From Cypionkella aquatica (lineage in GTDB: Bacteria > Pseudomonadota > Alphaproteobacteria > Rhodobacterales > Rhodobacteraceae): a DNA stretch of 64,000 nt. The number at the start of each line of letters is the position of its first letter. The first letter of the stretch is position 1. The stretch is taken from NCBI RefSeq assembly GCF_030161095.1, contig NZ_BSPP01000004.1, positions 558,001 to 622,000 of the forward strand, in the 5' to 3' direction. A program made the position numbers and the translations under genes. The notes under the pieces were generated by a model. The model did not search any database, was not told the DNA's origin, and worked only from the letters and a program-made list of their open reading frames with translations. Below are positions 27,299 to 39,485 of this stretch, one piece after another.

Positions 27299-27339
27299 GT
27301 ATGGCCGCTTTCCATACGCAATATGGCCCTTTTCCATAT
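27299..27339. promoter_or_regulatory. Two tandem palindromes with four TATGG/CCATA half-sites
   Basis: GTATGG-N7-CCATAC at 27299-27317 and ATATGG-N7-CCATAT at 27321-27339, a 22-bp centre-to-centre repeat. The half-sites alternate regularly (starts at 27300, 27312, 27322 and 27334). The array lies 40 bp behind the transglycosylase stop and about 125 bp before radC, in a 205-bp gene-free gap. It looks like a cooperative operator; the binder is unknown. Confidence 0.65.
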
Positions 27340-27464
27340 AGGCTTTTTCGCAGGATTTCAGTGCATTAATCCCTGATTCGCTGGGGTTTTGCCGAACATC
27401 CGCAAGCCGCACCCAAAAATCGCGTTAACTATTCCTTCACCACTGTCATGGCAGCCTGCCGGGC

Positions 27465-28226
27465 ATGAGCAAACCCCGCGCCTTTCACGAAGCCACCTTG
27501 CCGCTGTTCGCAGCCGAGGATGAGGCTGTCGGCAGCGCTCTGCCCGGCAGATTGCCGTCCTATATCGCCGATCACCGAAAACGCCTGCGCACCCGGTTCA
27601 TGGAAGGCGGTGCGACCGCGATGCCGGATTATGAACTGCTCGAACTGCTGCTGTTCCGCGCCATTCCCCGGCAAGATGTGAAGCCGCTTGCCCGCGAACT
27701 GCTTGATACCTTTGGTGATTTCAACCGCGTGGTCACAGCGGTGCCTGCGCGGCTGATGATGGTCAAAGGCGTCGGCGAAGCCGTGGTGCAAGAGTTGAAG
27801 ATCGTTGAAGCCGCCGCCCAGCGGATGATGCGCGCCCGCGTGATGAACCGCCCGCTGCTGTCCAGTTGGGATGCGCTGCTGGATTATTGCCATACCGCAA
27901 TGGCCCACCGCGAGACCGAGCAATTCCGCATCCTGTTCCTGGATCGTAAAAACGTGCTGATCGCTGATGAAGAACAGGCCAAGGGCACGGTGGATCACGT
28001 TCCGGTCTACCCGCGTGAAGTGGTGAAACGCGGCTTGGAACTTAATGCTTCCGCGTTGATTTTAGTGCATAATCACCCCTCCGGCGACCCCACCCCATCG
28101 CAAGCCGACATCACCATGACCCTGCAAGTGCAAGAGGCCGCGCAGGTTTTGGGCATCACCCTGCACGATCATCTGATCATCGGCAAAAGCCGCGAGCTTA
28201 GTTTTCGTTCGGCGGGGTATCTGTAG
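27465..28226 (+). CDS. radC: RadC family protein (JAMM/MPN+ metalloprotease-like fold)
   Basis: 253 residues. Seen: an N-terminal helix-hairpin-helix part with MMVKGVGEAV near 105, then the MPN+ motif HNHPSGDPTPSQAD beginning near residue 201, which supplies two His and an Asp for zinc. RadC was named for a repair phenotype later attributed elsewhere; its biochemical role is not settled. The start at 27465 has no strong ribosome site. The 3' end overlaps the convergent OmpA-fusion gene by 29 bases. The tandem palindromes upstream may regulate it. Confidence 0.93.
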   Translation: MSKPRAFHEATLPLFAAEDEAVGSALPGRLPSYIADHRKRLRTRFMEGGATAMPDYELLELLLFRAIPRQDVKPLARELLDTFGDFNRVVTAVPARLMMVKGVGEAVVQELKIVEAAAQRMMRARVMNRPLLSSWDALLDYCHTAMAHRETEQFRILFLDRKNVLIADEEQAKGTVDHVPVYPREVVKRGLELNASALILVHNHPSGDPTPSQADITMTLQVQEAAQVLGITLHDHLIIGKSRELSFRSAGYL

Positions 28227-29706
28227 GTTTGAACGAAGGCTTCAACCACACCTCAACCCGGCGGTTAAGCCTGCGCCCCGCAGCCGTTTCATCGCAAGCC
28301 ATCGGCAAAGCCTCACCAAATGCTTCGACTTGTGGCAGCGCCGCGTCTGACACGCCGTCTTGTTTTAGCGCGTCTTGAATACCCTGCGCGCGATCTTGCG
28401 ACAGATCGAGATTGGTGGCGGCAGCGCCCGATCCATCCGAAAAACCAGCCAAAATCAACCGCTTGTTGCGAAAAACACCGGCTTCAATCAACCGCGCAAG
28501 GTCTGCCAGATTGTCTTGGCTGGCGGCATCCAGCGCGGATGTGCCATCCTGAAACCGGAAGGTCAGCGACAGCCGATCCGCGCCATCCATCAGATCAACC
28601 AGCCGCTTCAGATCGGCCAAAGTCGTCTCTTCACCTGCACCCTGAATGGCATTGATGAGCCGCAACCCGTCCGCCGTCATCGGCTGACTTTCCGGGCTGC
28701 GGTCGATATAGCCGCCCTGCGCCACCGCCGCCTGCGCCACCGGAAGCGCCAGAAAATCCAGAAACTCGCGCGCCATAAGGGGCAGGCGGCGCCGTGGCGT
28801 CAGCAAAAACACCGGCAGCGTCAGCGGATAGTCTCCGGCCTTGACAGCCAAGCCACTGGGCAACAACGGAAAACCACAACTGTCTGACAGCGGCAAAGGC
28901 TTCGCATCACCAACCGAAGCCCGGCCCGTCAAGGCAATCGCCCAAGGGTCTTTCGCGACCGCAGCCGCCAGATCATGCAAGGTGTCATGGGTGATCGTCG
29001 CCACCGGATCGCGTCCCAGTCGCGCCGAAAGCGCCTTTTGCAGGTCACTGTCAGGCGCCAAACCGTGCAAAATCATGGGCATATCCGGCCCGCCCACCTC
29101 GGCCCAGTTCTTCACCTCGCCAGCCAGAACGCGGGCCAGATCAATGGTGGAAATCCCCGGCAATGGATTATCGCCCGCGACAACCGGCACCAAAGCATCC
29201 AGCGCCACCGCCTTTGACCCCAGATCAGGTTCGGTCGCCGAGGCCACCATCAACTCGGCCCGCCCTGCCTTCAACTCGGCGCGGGCCTGGTCGGGGGGCA
29301 GCGGGCGAAAGGAGATCTCGGCCAGAACCTTGTTGGTCGCAGGATCGGTCAGCACGGCCACCGCAGCGGGTGTGACCGGCGCAGTATAGATCAAACCGCG
29401 CGATTTTGCGAAGGCGGCGATCAGCGGCGGCAGCAAAGCGGCCCCAGCATCAGCCTCACCCACCAGCCGGATCACGGCTTTCGGGGCGGTCAGATCGGGG
29501 CAGGCGGGGCCATCACAGATCACGCCCGATGCATCAATCGTCAGCGGGCCATAGCTGCTTTCAATGCGGAAAAACTCGCCATCATAGCCTTGCAACGTGC
29601 CCGCAATCGCCAGCGCCCCATCGCGCGAGGTCAGCGTGACGTCCTGCGCGGCTGCCGCAAAAGGCAGAAGCGCGGCGATGATCGCCGCGCGCCAGTAACC
29701 CATCAT
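28198..29706 (-). CDS. Periplasmic solute-binding (PstS-like) domain fused to an OmpA peptidoglycan-binding domain
   Basis: 502 residues. Seen: a signal peptide (about 1-20), an N-terminal region of about 60 residues, a PBP-like type 2 domain across roughly 75-350 with phosphate-binding-protein features, then an OmpA-like domain near 375-495 with LILAGFSDGSG, LSQDRAQGI and GRRLNRRVEVW. The OmpA part should hold it to peptidoglycan. Whether the first part binds phosphate is not shown. There is no transporter gene beside it. It precedes the convergent radC and follows a membrane-anchored unknown protein by 18 bp on the same strand. Confidence 0.8.
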   Translation of the reverse strand: MMGYWRAAIIAALLPFAAAAQDVTLTSRDGALAIAGTLQGYDGEFFRIESSYGPLTIDASGVICDGPACPDLTAPKAVIRLVGEADAGAALLPPLIAAFAKSRGLIYTAPVTPAAVAVLTDPATNKVLAEISFRPLPPDQARAELKAGRAELMVASATEPDLGSKAVALDALVPVVAGDNPLPGISTIDLARVLAGEVKNWAEVGGPDMPMILHGLAPDSDLQKALSARLGRDPVATITHDTLHDLAAAVAKDPWAIALTGRASVGDAKPLPLSDSCGFPLLPSGLAVKAGDYPLTLPVFLLTPRRRLPLMAREFLDFLALPVAQAAVAQGGYIDRSPESQPMTADGLRLINAIQGAGEETTLADLKRLVDLMDGADRLSLTFRFQDGTSALDAASQDNLADLARLIEAGVFRNKRLILAGFSDGSGAAATNLDLSQDRAQGIQDALKQDGVSDAALPQVEAFGEALPMACDETAAGRRLNRRVEVWLKPSFKPTDTPPNEN

Positions 29707-29724
29707 AAAACGTCCGCCCGATCC

Positions 29725-30696
29725 TTAGTTCGCAGCGATAGTCATATCCGGGACAAGATTTTTCAACACCAGATAATCGCCCACCGCATCACATTCCGGC
29801 ATCGCCAGCGACATATCGGTGATCTTGACCGCGCCATTGGCGGTTTGCAGCGTCTGGCCCAGCAGTTCGCGGCCACAGGTCGCGTCGGTCACTGCGGCTT
29901 CGATGACGATCTCGGCGTTGGCCTTGCTGTCCTTCGGATAGGTGTAAACCTGCGCGAGCATTGGCAGATCGGTTGATACCTCGCCCAGAACGGTCAGAAA
30001 ACCACCCTTCGCAGGCACACCAGCCGCCGGTTGGTGCGGTGTTGCAGCCGAGACATCCCCCGCGCCGCCGAAATCCGAGGCATCCTCGAAGCCATGCAGT
30101 TGGAAAGCGTCATCTTGCTGCCATTGCACCGCAAAGCGCCGCAGGCTGGCCAGTTCGGGCACGGCAACACTGGCCTGAACCGAGGTGTTGTCTTTGAACA
30201 TCACTTCGACCGAGGCGTCTTGCTCTAGCGCAGGCAGATCGGTGAACAAAGCGCCGGTCAGGGTGGTTTTGGCGCTGATTGTCAGACCCGCGTGTTTCAG
30301 CACAACCCGCTCATTCGCGTGGCAGGGCGATATCAGAGTGACTGCGATCAGGGCGTTTTCGCTGTTGGCAAGCTCTAGCGTCACTGGGCAGGCATCGGCT
30401 TTGGCTACCTCAATCGGGGCGGGCTTTGCCTCTGGCGCTGGTGCGGCCTTTGCCACCGGGGCGGGAAGTTCTGCGGCCTTTGGCGTTGCGGGTTTCGCCA
30501 GCATCGCTTCGGGCTTAGCCGTCACATCGGTGGCGGCGACACGCTCCAGCTTTGTGGGCTTTTGCGACAGTTGGCCTTCTGCCACGCGGGGGGCGGGCTT
30601 TTTGTCCGACATGCCCTGCACCAGTTGCCCGGCCCCAAGGGCAATCGCGATCACCGCGCCGCCACGGATCAATCTGCGCTTCATATCAACTGCCAT
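29725..30696 (-). CDS. Unrecognised membrane-anchored periplasmic protein next to secA
   Basis: 323 residues; the start at 30696 follows an AGGAGG site seven bases away. I do not recognise a domain. Seen: a basic N-terminus (MKRRLIRGG), one hydrophobic segment about 12-28, an Ala/Pro/Lys-rich linker about 32-100, then a globular part with four cysteines (103, 125, 274, 302) that could form two disulfides in the periplasm. It lies between the OmpA-fusion gene and secA on the same strand, 18 bp upstream of the former. A role in envelope or export is only suggested by place. Confidence 0.7.
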   Translation of the reverse strand: MAVDMKRRLIRGGAVIAIALGAGQLVQGMSDKKPAPRVAEGQLSQKPTKLERVAATDVTAKPEAMLAKPATPKAAELPAPVAKAAPAPEAKPAPIEVAKADACPVTLELANSENALIAVTLISPCHANERVVLKHAGLTISAKTTLTGALFTDLPALEQDASVEVMFKDNTSVQASVAVPELASLRRFAVQWQQDDAFQLHGFEDASDFGGAGDVSAATPHQPAAGVPAKGGFLTVLGEVSTDLPMLAQVYTYPKDSKANAEIVIEAAVTDATCGRELLGQTLQTANGAVKITDMSLAMPECDAVGDYLVLKNLVPDMTIAAN

Positions 30697-30799
30697 CGGT
30701 TCCTCCTGCGAAATCCGTTTGGCGAGTTCTGGCCCTCAAACGCGGCGGCGATGCGGCGTAATCAAGGAATGTTTCCGAAATCGGGGGCAATAAATGGGC

Positions 30800-30821
30800 A
30801 AGGGCAGCCGAAGCTGCCCTT
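30800..30821 (-). terminator. Hairpin behind secA
   Basis: Nine-bp stem AAGGGCAGC / GCTGCCCTT with a CGAA loop (TTCG on the secA strand, a stable tetraloop), about 24 bp after the secA stop. The following tract is only partly T-rich. Confidence 0.65.
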
Positions 30822-30844
30822 TGTAAACGATCAGACGGATCGGA

Positions 30845-33559
<2,715 letters not shown>

Positions 33560-33756
33560 GTTTTCTCCGCCCGGCCGTATCGATCACCGGTATTGACAAT
33601 ATCGTGTGAGGCTCTGACTTGCCCGCCTCAGAAGCCTTCCGTAGAAGGGCGTCAAGACTGGGCAATCCCGCGTCACACGCGACCCGTGCGATGTAAGGGT
33701 ATGGCCCGGTATAGTCAACGTCGCGCAGGGTTGCGGACTGATCAGGAGAGTGTGAG

Positions 33757-34605
33757 ATGGCAAAAGCGATGCGGTTTATGGCAGGGATGGCGCTTTCTTT
33801 CGCCCTTGCAGCCCCGGCTCTGGCTCAGGATCCCACCGCTGACACGGTGATCGCCACGGTGAATGGCACCAATATCACGCTGGGCAACATGATCGTCGCC
33901 CGCGAAAGCCTGCCCGAGCAATATAAATCCCTGCCGCCGGACGTGCTGTTCAAGGGTATTCTGGATCAGTTGGTGCAACAGACGGTGCTGGAGCAATCCG
34001 TCGCCGATAAATTGACCAAGAAAGACACGCTGCAGCTGGAAAATGACCGTCGCAGCTATCTGTCCAACACTGCCCTAAAGCCGGTTGTAACGGCGGCTGT
34101 CAGCGACGAGGCCTTGCAAAAAGCCTATGATGAGAAATTCAAGGACTCCAAGCCCGGCACCGAATACCACGCGGCGCATATCCTTGTGGATACCGAGGAA
34201 AAGGCGAATGAGCTGAAGGCCGAACTCGCCAAGGGCGCAGTTTTCGCCGATCTGGCCAAGGCCAATTCCACCGATACCGGGTCTGGTGCGCAGGGCGGTG
34301 ATCTGGGCTGGTTCGGTCTGGGTGCCATGGTCAAACCGTTTGAAGATGCGGTCGTGGCTTCGAAAGTGGGCGAAGTTTCCGGCCCTATCAAATCCGATTT
34401 CGGCTGGCACCTGATCCTTGTCAGCGAAACCCGGGTCGCCGCCAAGCCGACTTTGGATGAGTTGCGCGACGAGTTGGCGCAGGGCATCGAGCAGAAGGTG
34501 GTGGAAGAGCATATTAAAGCGCTGACCGAAGCCGCCAAGATCGAAAAACCCGGTGAGGGCATTGATCCGAAATTCCTCGGCGATGCCGCGCTGCTTGATA
34601 AATAA
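33757..34605 (+). CDS. Periplasmic peptidyl-prolyl cis-trans isomerase, parvulin type
   Basis: 282 residues. Seen: a signal peptide with likely cleavage after AALAQ-type residues near 23 (APALAQ), a SurA-like N-terminal helical part about 30-125, and a parvulin domain about 130-230 with YHAAHILVDTEEKA, GGDLGWFGLGAMVKPFEDA and SDFGWHLI. It should assist folding of exported proteins in the periplasm. It diverges from secA across 197 bp, a sensible pairing of export and folding. A GGAGAG ribosome site precedes ATG 33757. Confidence 0.93.
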   Translation: MAKAMRFMAGMALSFALAAPALAQDPTADTVIATVNGTNITLGNMIVARESLPEQYKSLPPDVLFKGILDQLVQQTVLEQSVADKLTKKDTLQLENDRRSYLSNTALKPVVTAAVSDEALQKAYDEKFKDSKPGTEYHAAHILVDTEEKANELKAELAKGAVFADLAKANSTDTGSGAQGGDLGWFGLGAMVKPFEDAVVASKVGEVSGPIKSDFGWHLILVSETRVAAKPTLDELRDELAQGIEQKVVEEHIKALTEAAKIEKPGEGIDPKFLGDAALLDK

Positions 34606-34703
34606 TAGTTACGCAAGCGCGCTAAAACGCTAAACATCGGCGCGCAACCCATTGCGGTTTGCGCGCCGAATGGCATGAAAACGATATTGAATCGGGGGTC
34701 GCG

Positions 34704-36059
34704 ATGGCGAAGAAAGAGTTGAAGGCCAAGGTCAAGGCGCTGAAAGCCAAGCTGAAAGCCGTGGCCACTGCTGTCGAAGCCCCATTGGTCGAGGCTGCGG
34801 CCGAAATTGTCGCCAAGGTGAAAAAGGCCAAGCCGATCTCGCCGCTCGCTCCCGCCAGCTTTCCAGCGCTGCCTCTGATCGCAGGCGTCGAGTTTGCCGC
34901 CGTAGAGGCCGGCATCAAATACCAGAATCGCAAGGATGTGATGCTGGTGCGCCTTGCCCCAGGCACGGCGATGGCGGGCGTGTTCACACGGTCGACCACC
35001 CGCTCGGCATGCGTGCGCGATTGTCAGGCGAAACTGGCGCTGAAGGCCCCGGCTGATCTGGGCGCTGCGATCATCGTGAACTCTGGCAATTCCAATGCCT
35101 TTACGGGAAAAGTTGGCGATGAAGCCGTCAGCGCGGTCACCAATGGCGTCGCCGAAGCCCTCGGCATCCCCGCTACCCGAGTGTTCTCATCCTCTACGGG
35201 CGTCATTGGCGAGCCTCTGCCCTATGCCAAAATCACCAACAAAACCGCCGAACTGGTGGCAGAATTGCGCGAAGATGCCATCGAGATGGCCGCCCATGCG
35301 ATGATGACCACCGACACTTTCCCGAAAGGCGCTGCGGCGACGGTCGAAGTTGACGGCGGCACTGTGCAAATCGCCGGCATCGCCAAAGGCTCGGGCATGA
35401 TCGCCCCGGATATGGCAACGATGCTGGTTTATATCTTCACCGATGCCAAAATTAGCCCGCTGAACCTGCAAAAACTGCTGTCGCGCAACACCGACAGCAC
35501 GTTCAACGCGATCACCGTCGATAGCGACACTTCGACCTCTGACACCCTGCTGCTTGCCGCCACCGGTAAATCTGTGGCACCAGAGTTGAAAGGTGCCAGC
35601 CTGAAAGCCTTTGAGACCGCGCTGCGCGGCGTGATGATGGACCTAGCGCATCAGGTGATCCGTGACGGCGAGGGTGCCACGAAATTTGTTGAAGTCCGCA
35701 TTTCCGGTGCCGCCTCGCAGAGCGATGCGCACAAACTTGCCATGGCCATCGCCAATTCGCCTTTGGTGAAAACCGCCATCGCGGGGCAAGATCCGAACTG
35801 GGGCCGCATCGTCGCGGCGATCGGTAAGGCCGGGGCCGAAGCTGACCGTGATAAGCTCAGCATCAAATTTGGCGATATCCTCGTCGCTGAAAACGGCTGG
35901 CGCAACCCTGTCTACCGCGAAGAAGACGGTGCCGCCTACATGCTGCAATCCGATCTGGTGATCGCTGTCGATATGGGGCTTGGCAAATTCAAACGCTCGG
36001 TCTGGACCTGCGATTTGACCAACCGCTATATCGAAATCAACGCCGACTACCGCTCTTGA
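34704..36059 (+). CDS. argJ: Bifunctional glutamate N-acetyltransferase/amino-acid N-acetyltransferase ArgJ with N-terminal extension
   Basis: 451 residues from ATG 34704; ArgJ is usually a little over 400. It transfers acetyl from N-acetylornithine to glutamate and, in the bifunctional form, uses acetyl-CoA. Seen: the autocleavage site SSSTGVIGEPL with nucleophile Thr near 165, FSLAxGSGMIAPDMATML-like KGSGMIAPDMATML, and DPNWGRI. The first 45 residues are a Lys/Ala-rich coiled-coil-like extension (repeated KAK units) absent from typical ArgJ. No alternative start exists before residue 75, so the extension seems real. mutT follows 76 bp on. Confidence 0.93.
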   Translation: MAKKELKAKVKALKAKLKAVATAVEAPLVEAAAEIVAKVKKAKPISPLAPASFPALPLIAGVEFAAVEAGIKYQNRKDVMLVRLAPGTAMAGVFTRSTTRSACVRDCQAKLALKAPADLGAAIIVNSGNSNAFTGKVGDEAVSAVTNGVAEALGIPATRVFSSSTGVIGEPLPYAKITNKTAELVAELREDAIEMAAHAMMTTDTFPKGAAATVEVDGGTVQIAGIAKGSGMIAPDMATMLVYIFTDAKISPLNLQKLLSRNTDSTFNAITVDSDTSTSDTLLLAATGKSVAPELKGASLKAFETALRGVMMDLAHQVIRDGEGATKFVEVRISGAASQSDAHKLAMAIANSPLVKTAIAGQDPNWGRIVAAIGKAGAEADRDKLSIKFGDILVAENGWRNPVYREEDGAAYMLQSDLVIAVDMGLGKFKRSVWTCDLTNRYIEINADYRS

Positions 36060-36073
36060 TTTCATCTGTTCCT

Positions 36074-36111
36074 AAATACCCCACGGGGGTCCGGGGGTGT
36101 GAAACCCCCGG
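36074..36111 (-). repeat. Dispersed hairpin repeat, copy 2, between argJ and mutT
   Basis: An 8-bp stem with 5-base loop at 36091-36111 (CCGGGGGT / ACCCCCGG) preceded on this strand by the conserved AAATACCCCACGGG tail. The unit is the reverse complement of the repeat at 14921-14961 with a few substitutions and a small indel. Its orientation relative to the upstream gene is opposite to that of copy 1. Confidence 0.75.
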
Positions 36112-36135
36112 CGCTCGGCAAGGCAAAGCACCCGC

Positions 36136-36534
36136 ATGAAAACCCTCCTCGTCTCTGCCGTCGCCCTGATCGACCCCGAAGGCCGCGTCCTGTTGGCTCA
36201 ACGCCCCGAAGGCAAGTCTTTGGCGGGGCTGTGGGAATTTCCCGGCGGCAAGGTAGAGCCCGGCGAAACTCCGGAACGCGCCCTGATCCGCGAGTTGAAG
36301 GAAGAGCTTGGCATCGACACTTGGCAAAGCTGCCTCGCGCCACTCACCTTCGCGAGCCACACTTACGATGACTTCCACCTGCTGATGCCGCTGTTCGCCT
36401 GTCGGCGCTGGGACGGGATTCCCGTGCCGCAAGAAGGCCAGAAGCTTGCCTGGGTCCGCCCGCAAAATCTGCGTGATTACCCGATGCCCGCCGCTGATCT
36501 TCCGTTGATCCCTATCCTTCGCGACTGGCTTTAA
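36136..36534 (+). CDS. mutT: 8-oxo-dGTP diphosphatase MutT (Nudix)
   Basis: 132 residues, normal MutT size. The complete Nudix box is G38-x5-E44-x7-R52-E53-L54-x-E56-E57-x-G59-I60, preceded by LWEFPGGKVEPGE, which is typical of 8-oxo-dGTP and 8-oxo-GTP sanitising enzymes. The argJ-mutT order is common in this bacterial order. The 76-bp gap from argJ holds the dispersed hairpin repeat, so transcription may be independent or attenuated. Confidence 0.9.
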   Translation: MKTLLVSAVALIDPEGRVLLAQRPEGKSLAGLWEFPGGKVEPGETPERALIRELKEELGIDTWQSCLAPLTFASHTYDDFHLLMPLFACRRWDGIPVPQEGQKLAWVRPQNLRDYPMPAADLPLIPILRDWL

Positions 36535-36646
36535 AAGTGGCCTGATAATTTCGCACAAATTCGTCAGTGTTGATGAAATTGTAGTAGGAATTTTAACGAA
36601 TCGCCCCTAACCTCAAGGTTGAACAGGCTAATTGGGGGATTGGCAC

Positions 36647-36787
36647 ATGCTGCGGACTATTTCTGTTGGAAGCTGCGTTTCTATTCAAGGCTTGCTGGTT
36701 GGCCAGATGGCCGATGGCAAGATCATGGTCAAAGTTGATGAAAAGACCTTTGTGGGTTATCCAGTGATCCGCGCCAAAGCATCCTGA
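36647..36787 (+). CDS. Small ORF of unknown function
   Basis: 46 residues, ATG at 36647 behind a GGGGGA ribosome site, TGA at 36785-36787. The product begins MLRTISVGSCVSIQG and has a pattern of alternating hydrophobic and polar residues with Gly turns (VGQMADGKIMVKVDEKTF), like a small all-beta fold. It has no signal peptide or membrane segment. It is followed by a strong terminator 25 bp on, and preceded by about 110 bp of AT-rich non-coding DNA, which makes a stand-alone gene plausible. I do not recognise the family. Confidence 0.62.
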   Translation: MLRTISVGSCVSIQGLLVGQMADGKIMVKVDEKTFVGYPVIRAKAS

Positions 36788-36811
36788 GCCTATCAAAAGC
36801 GCAATAAAAAA

Positions 36812-36829
36812 GGCCGGGTTTCCCCGGCC
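36812..36829. terminator. Bidirectional intrinsic terminator between the small ORF and infB
   Basis: GGCCGGG-TTTC-CCCGGCC, a 7-bp GC stem flanked by AAAAAA on the left and TTTTT on the right, so it can act in both directions for the convergent small ORF and infB. Confidence 0.88.
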
Positions 36830-36870
36830 GTTTTTATGTGTAGCATGCCCCCGTTGCCGAGGGCCAAAGC

Positions 36871-39480
36871 TTAGGCCAGCGTCCGCTGAATTTCTTCGCG
36901 CTCAAAGATTTCAATGACATCGCCTGCACGAATGTCGTCATAGCGTTCAAACGCCATACCACATTCCTGACCGGAGGTGACTTCCTTGACCTCGTCCTTG
37001 TAGCGTTTCAGCGTTTTCAGCGTGCCTTCATGGATCACCACGTTGTCGCGCAGCAGACGCACCCCAGCCGAGCGGCGCGCAACGCCTTCGGTGACGATAC
37101 AGCCCGCAACCTGACCAATACCGGTGACTTTGAACACCTCTTTGATCGTCGCATAGCCGATGAAGGTTTCGCGAATCTCGGCCTTGAGCAAGCCCGAAGC
37201 CGCTGCCTTGATGTCATCCACCAGATCATAAATGATCGAGTAATAGCGGATTTCCACGCCCTTCTGATGCGCCGAGTTCCGCGCCGAGGCATTTGCTCGG
37301 ACGTTGAAGCCGATGATCGGGCACTTGCTGGCTTCCGCCAACATCACGTCTGTATCGGTGATAGCGCCCACGCCATAAGACAGCACGCGGACACGGACTT
37401 CTTCGTTGCCAACCTTTTCAAGCGCTTGCACGATGGCTTCGGCAGAGCCCTGCACGTCAGCCTTCACCAGCACCGGCAGTTCAGCCACCGACTGATCCGC
37501 CTTGGCCTTCGCCATCAGCTGTTCCAGCGTGGTCGCAGCACCAGCCGCCGCACGTTTGTCCTTAATGACATTCTCGCGGTAGGTCGCAATCTCACGCGCC
37601 TGCGCTTCGGTTTCCACCACGTTCAGTGTGTCACCTGCGGAAGGCGTGCCGGACAGGCCCAGCACTTCGACCGGAACCGAAGGCCCAGCTTCGTCAATCC
37701 GCTCGCCCTTGTCGTTGATCAGTGCCCGCACCTTGCCCCACTGCTCGCCGACGACAAAGATGTCGCCTTTGCGCAGGGTGCCGTTCTGCACCAGAACCGT
37801 GGCGATAGGACCGCGGCCAACGTCCAGCTTAGCCTCAATCACGGCACCCGCAGCAGCCCGGTTCGGGTTGGCGCGCAGTTCCAGAATCTCAGCCTGCAAA
37901 GCGATGGCTTCCAGCAGTTCTTCGATGCCTTGGCCGGTTTTGGCCGAAACTTCCACGTCCTGCACGTCGCCTGACATCTCCTCCACCACGATTTCGTGCT
38001 GCAACAGATCGGTGCGGACCTTGGTCGGGTCAGCGCCGTACTTGTCCACTTTGTTGATCGCCACGATCATCGGCACTTTCGCCGCTTTCGCATGGGCAAT
38101 CGCTTCAATCGTTTGCGGCATCACGGCGTCATCAGCCGCCACAACCAGCACCACAATATCCGTCACTTGGGCCCCGCGCGAGCGCATCGAGGTAAAGGCG
38201 GCGTGGCCGGGAGTGTCGAGGAAGGTCAGAACCTGACCCTTTTCGGTTCTCACCTGATAGGCGCCGATATGCTGGGTGATCCCGCCAGCTTCGCCCGAAA
38301 CCACATTCGCCTTGCGGATCGCATCCAGAAGCGAGGTTTTGCCGTGGTCAACGTGACCCATAATGGTGACAATTGGCGGCCGGGTGATGCGATTTTCGTC
38401 GGCATCCGCCACGACTTCAATCGCTTGTTCCACGTCAGCATCCGACACGCGCACGGCTTTGTGGCCGAACTCTTCGATCACCAATTCAGCGGTGTCGGCG
38501 TCGATGGCTTGGTTCATCGTCACCATCATGCCCATTTTCATCAGGCTTTTGACAACATCTGCGGCACGTTCGGTCATCCGGTTGGCAAGTTCGGAAACCG
38601 TGATGGTTTCCGGCAACTGCACGTCGCGGAACTGTTTTTCGGGCTTGCCGATTCCCAATGCCTTGGCACGGGCTTTTTCCTGCTTGCGCTTCATCGCGGC
38701 CATCGAGCGGGTGCGACCACCTTCGCCAGCCAGCGCATCATTCAGCGTCAGCTTGCCAGTGCGGCGACCGTCATCGGTTTTGGCTTTGGCGTTACGTTCG
38801 CGTTCTTCGCGGTCACGATCCACTTTGCGCACGGCCAAGGCGGGCTTGGCCCCCATCGGCGCGCGGGCAGCAGTTTCCGCAGCTGTCGGTGCCGCAGCGG
38901 GTGCATTGCGATCAGCCCGCTCGCCGCGTGCTGCCGGAGCCGCCGCTTCAGCGGGCTTTTCGGCCACGGGCTGCCGGCGCGAGGTGCCCAGCACATCAGC
39001 CTTGCGGGCAGCCGCCTTGGCCACAGCCTCAGCCGCAGCTTCGGCGCGCAGGCGCTCTTCTTCATCCGCCTTGGCCTTGGCCGCCGCGATACGCTCGCGT
39101 TCTTCGCGTTCCTTGGTTTCGGCTTCTTCGCGCTTGCGGGCGCGCTCTTCATCGCGCGCCTTGTCTTCTTCGGCACGGCGCGCCGCGTCTTCAGCCTCGC
39201 GCGCTTTGGCTACGCGCAGGGCCGCCAGACGGCGTTCCATTTCGGCATCGGAAATGCCAGCGGGGCGCTTGGACGGATCGCCCAGATGCGCCGCCGACCC
39301 CGAAGCAGCCGCAGCGCCGGGCGTGCCCGGTTTGGCCGCTGCCACTGGCACGACCACGCGCTTGCGCTTCGTTTCGACCACAACGCTTTTCGTGCGGCCA
39401 TGGGAGAAGCTTTGCTTCACCTGACCGGAACGAGGTGCGCCACCCAGGCCGAGGGGCTTTTTGCCGTCTGTATCGCTCAT
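36871..39480 (-). CDS. infB: Translation initiation factor IF-2
   Basis: 869 residues. IF-2 is the GTPase that brings initiator tRNA to the 30S subunit. Seen: a long charged, Ala/Glu/Arg-rich N-terminal region (about 80-250) typical of the family, then the IF2_N part, the G domain beginning with GHVDHGKT near 374-381, DTPGHAAF and NKVDK, and C-terminal domains with [17 protein letters not shown] residues and the RDNVVIHEG segment. It is the last gene of the rimP-nusA-rnpM-infB operon and ends at a bidirectional terminator. Confidence 0.97.
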   Translation of the reverse strand: MSDTDGKKPLGLGGAPRSGQVKQSFSHGRTKSVVVETKRKRVVVPVAAAKPGTPGAAAASGSAAHLGDPSKRPAGISDAEMERRLAALRVAKAREAEDAARRAEEDKARDEERARKREEAETKEREERERIAAAKAKADEEERLRAEAAAEAVAKAAARKADVLGTSRRQPVAEKPAEAAAPAARGERADRNAPAAAPTAAETAARAPMGAKPALAVRKVDRDREERERNAKAKTDDGRRTGKLTLNDALAGEGGRTRSMAAMKRKQEKARAKALGIGKPEKQFRDVQLPETITVSELANRMTERAADVVKSLMKMGMMVTMNQAIDADTAELVIEEFGHKAVRVSDADVEQAIEVVADADENRITRPPIVTIMGHVDHGKTSLLDAIRKANVVSGEAGGITQHIGAYQVRTEKGQVLTFLDTPGHAAFTSMRSRGAQVTDIVVLVVAADDAVMPQTIEAIAHAKAAKVPMIVAINKVDKYGADPTKVRTDLLQHEIVVEEMSGDVQDVEVSAKTGQGIEELLEAIALQAEILELRANPNRAAAGAVIEAKLDVGRGPIATVLVQNGTLRKGDIFVVGEQWGKVRALINDKGERIDEAGPSVPVEVLGLSGTPSAGDTLNVVETEAQAREIATYRENVIKDKRAAAGAATTLEQLMAKAKADQSVAELPVLVKADVQGSAEAIVQALEKVGNEEVRVRVLSYGVGAITDTDVMLAEASKCPIIGFNVRANASARNSAHQKGVEIRYYSIIYDLVDDIKAAASGLLKAEIRETFIGYATIKEVFKVTGIGQVAGCIVTEGVARRSAGVRLLRDNVVIHEGTLKTLKRYKDEVKEVTSGQECGMAFERYDDIRAGDVIEIFEREEIQRTLA

Positions 39481-39485
39481 GCGTC

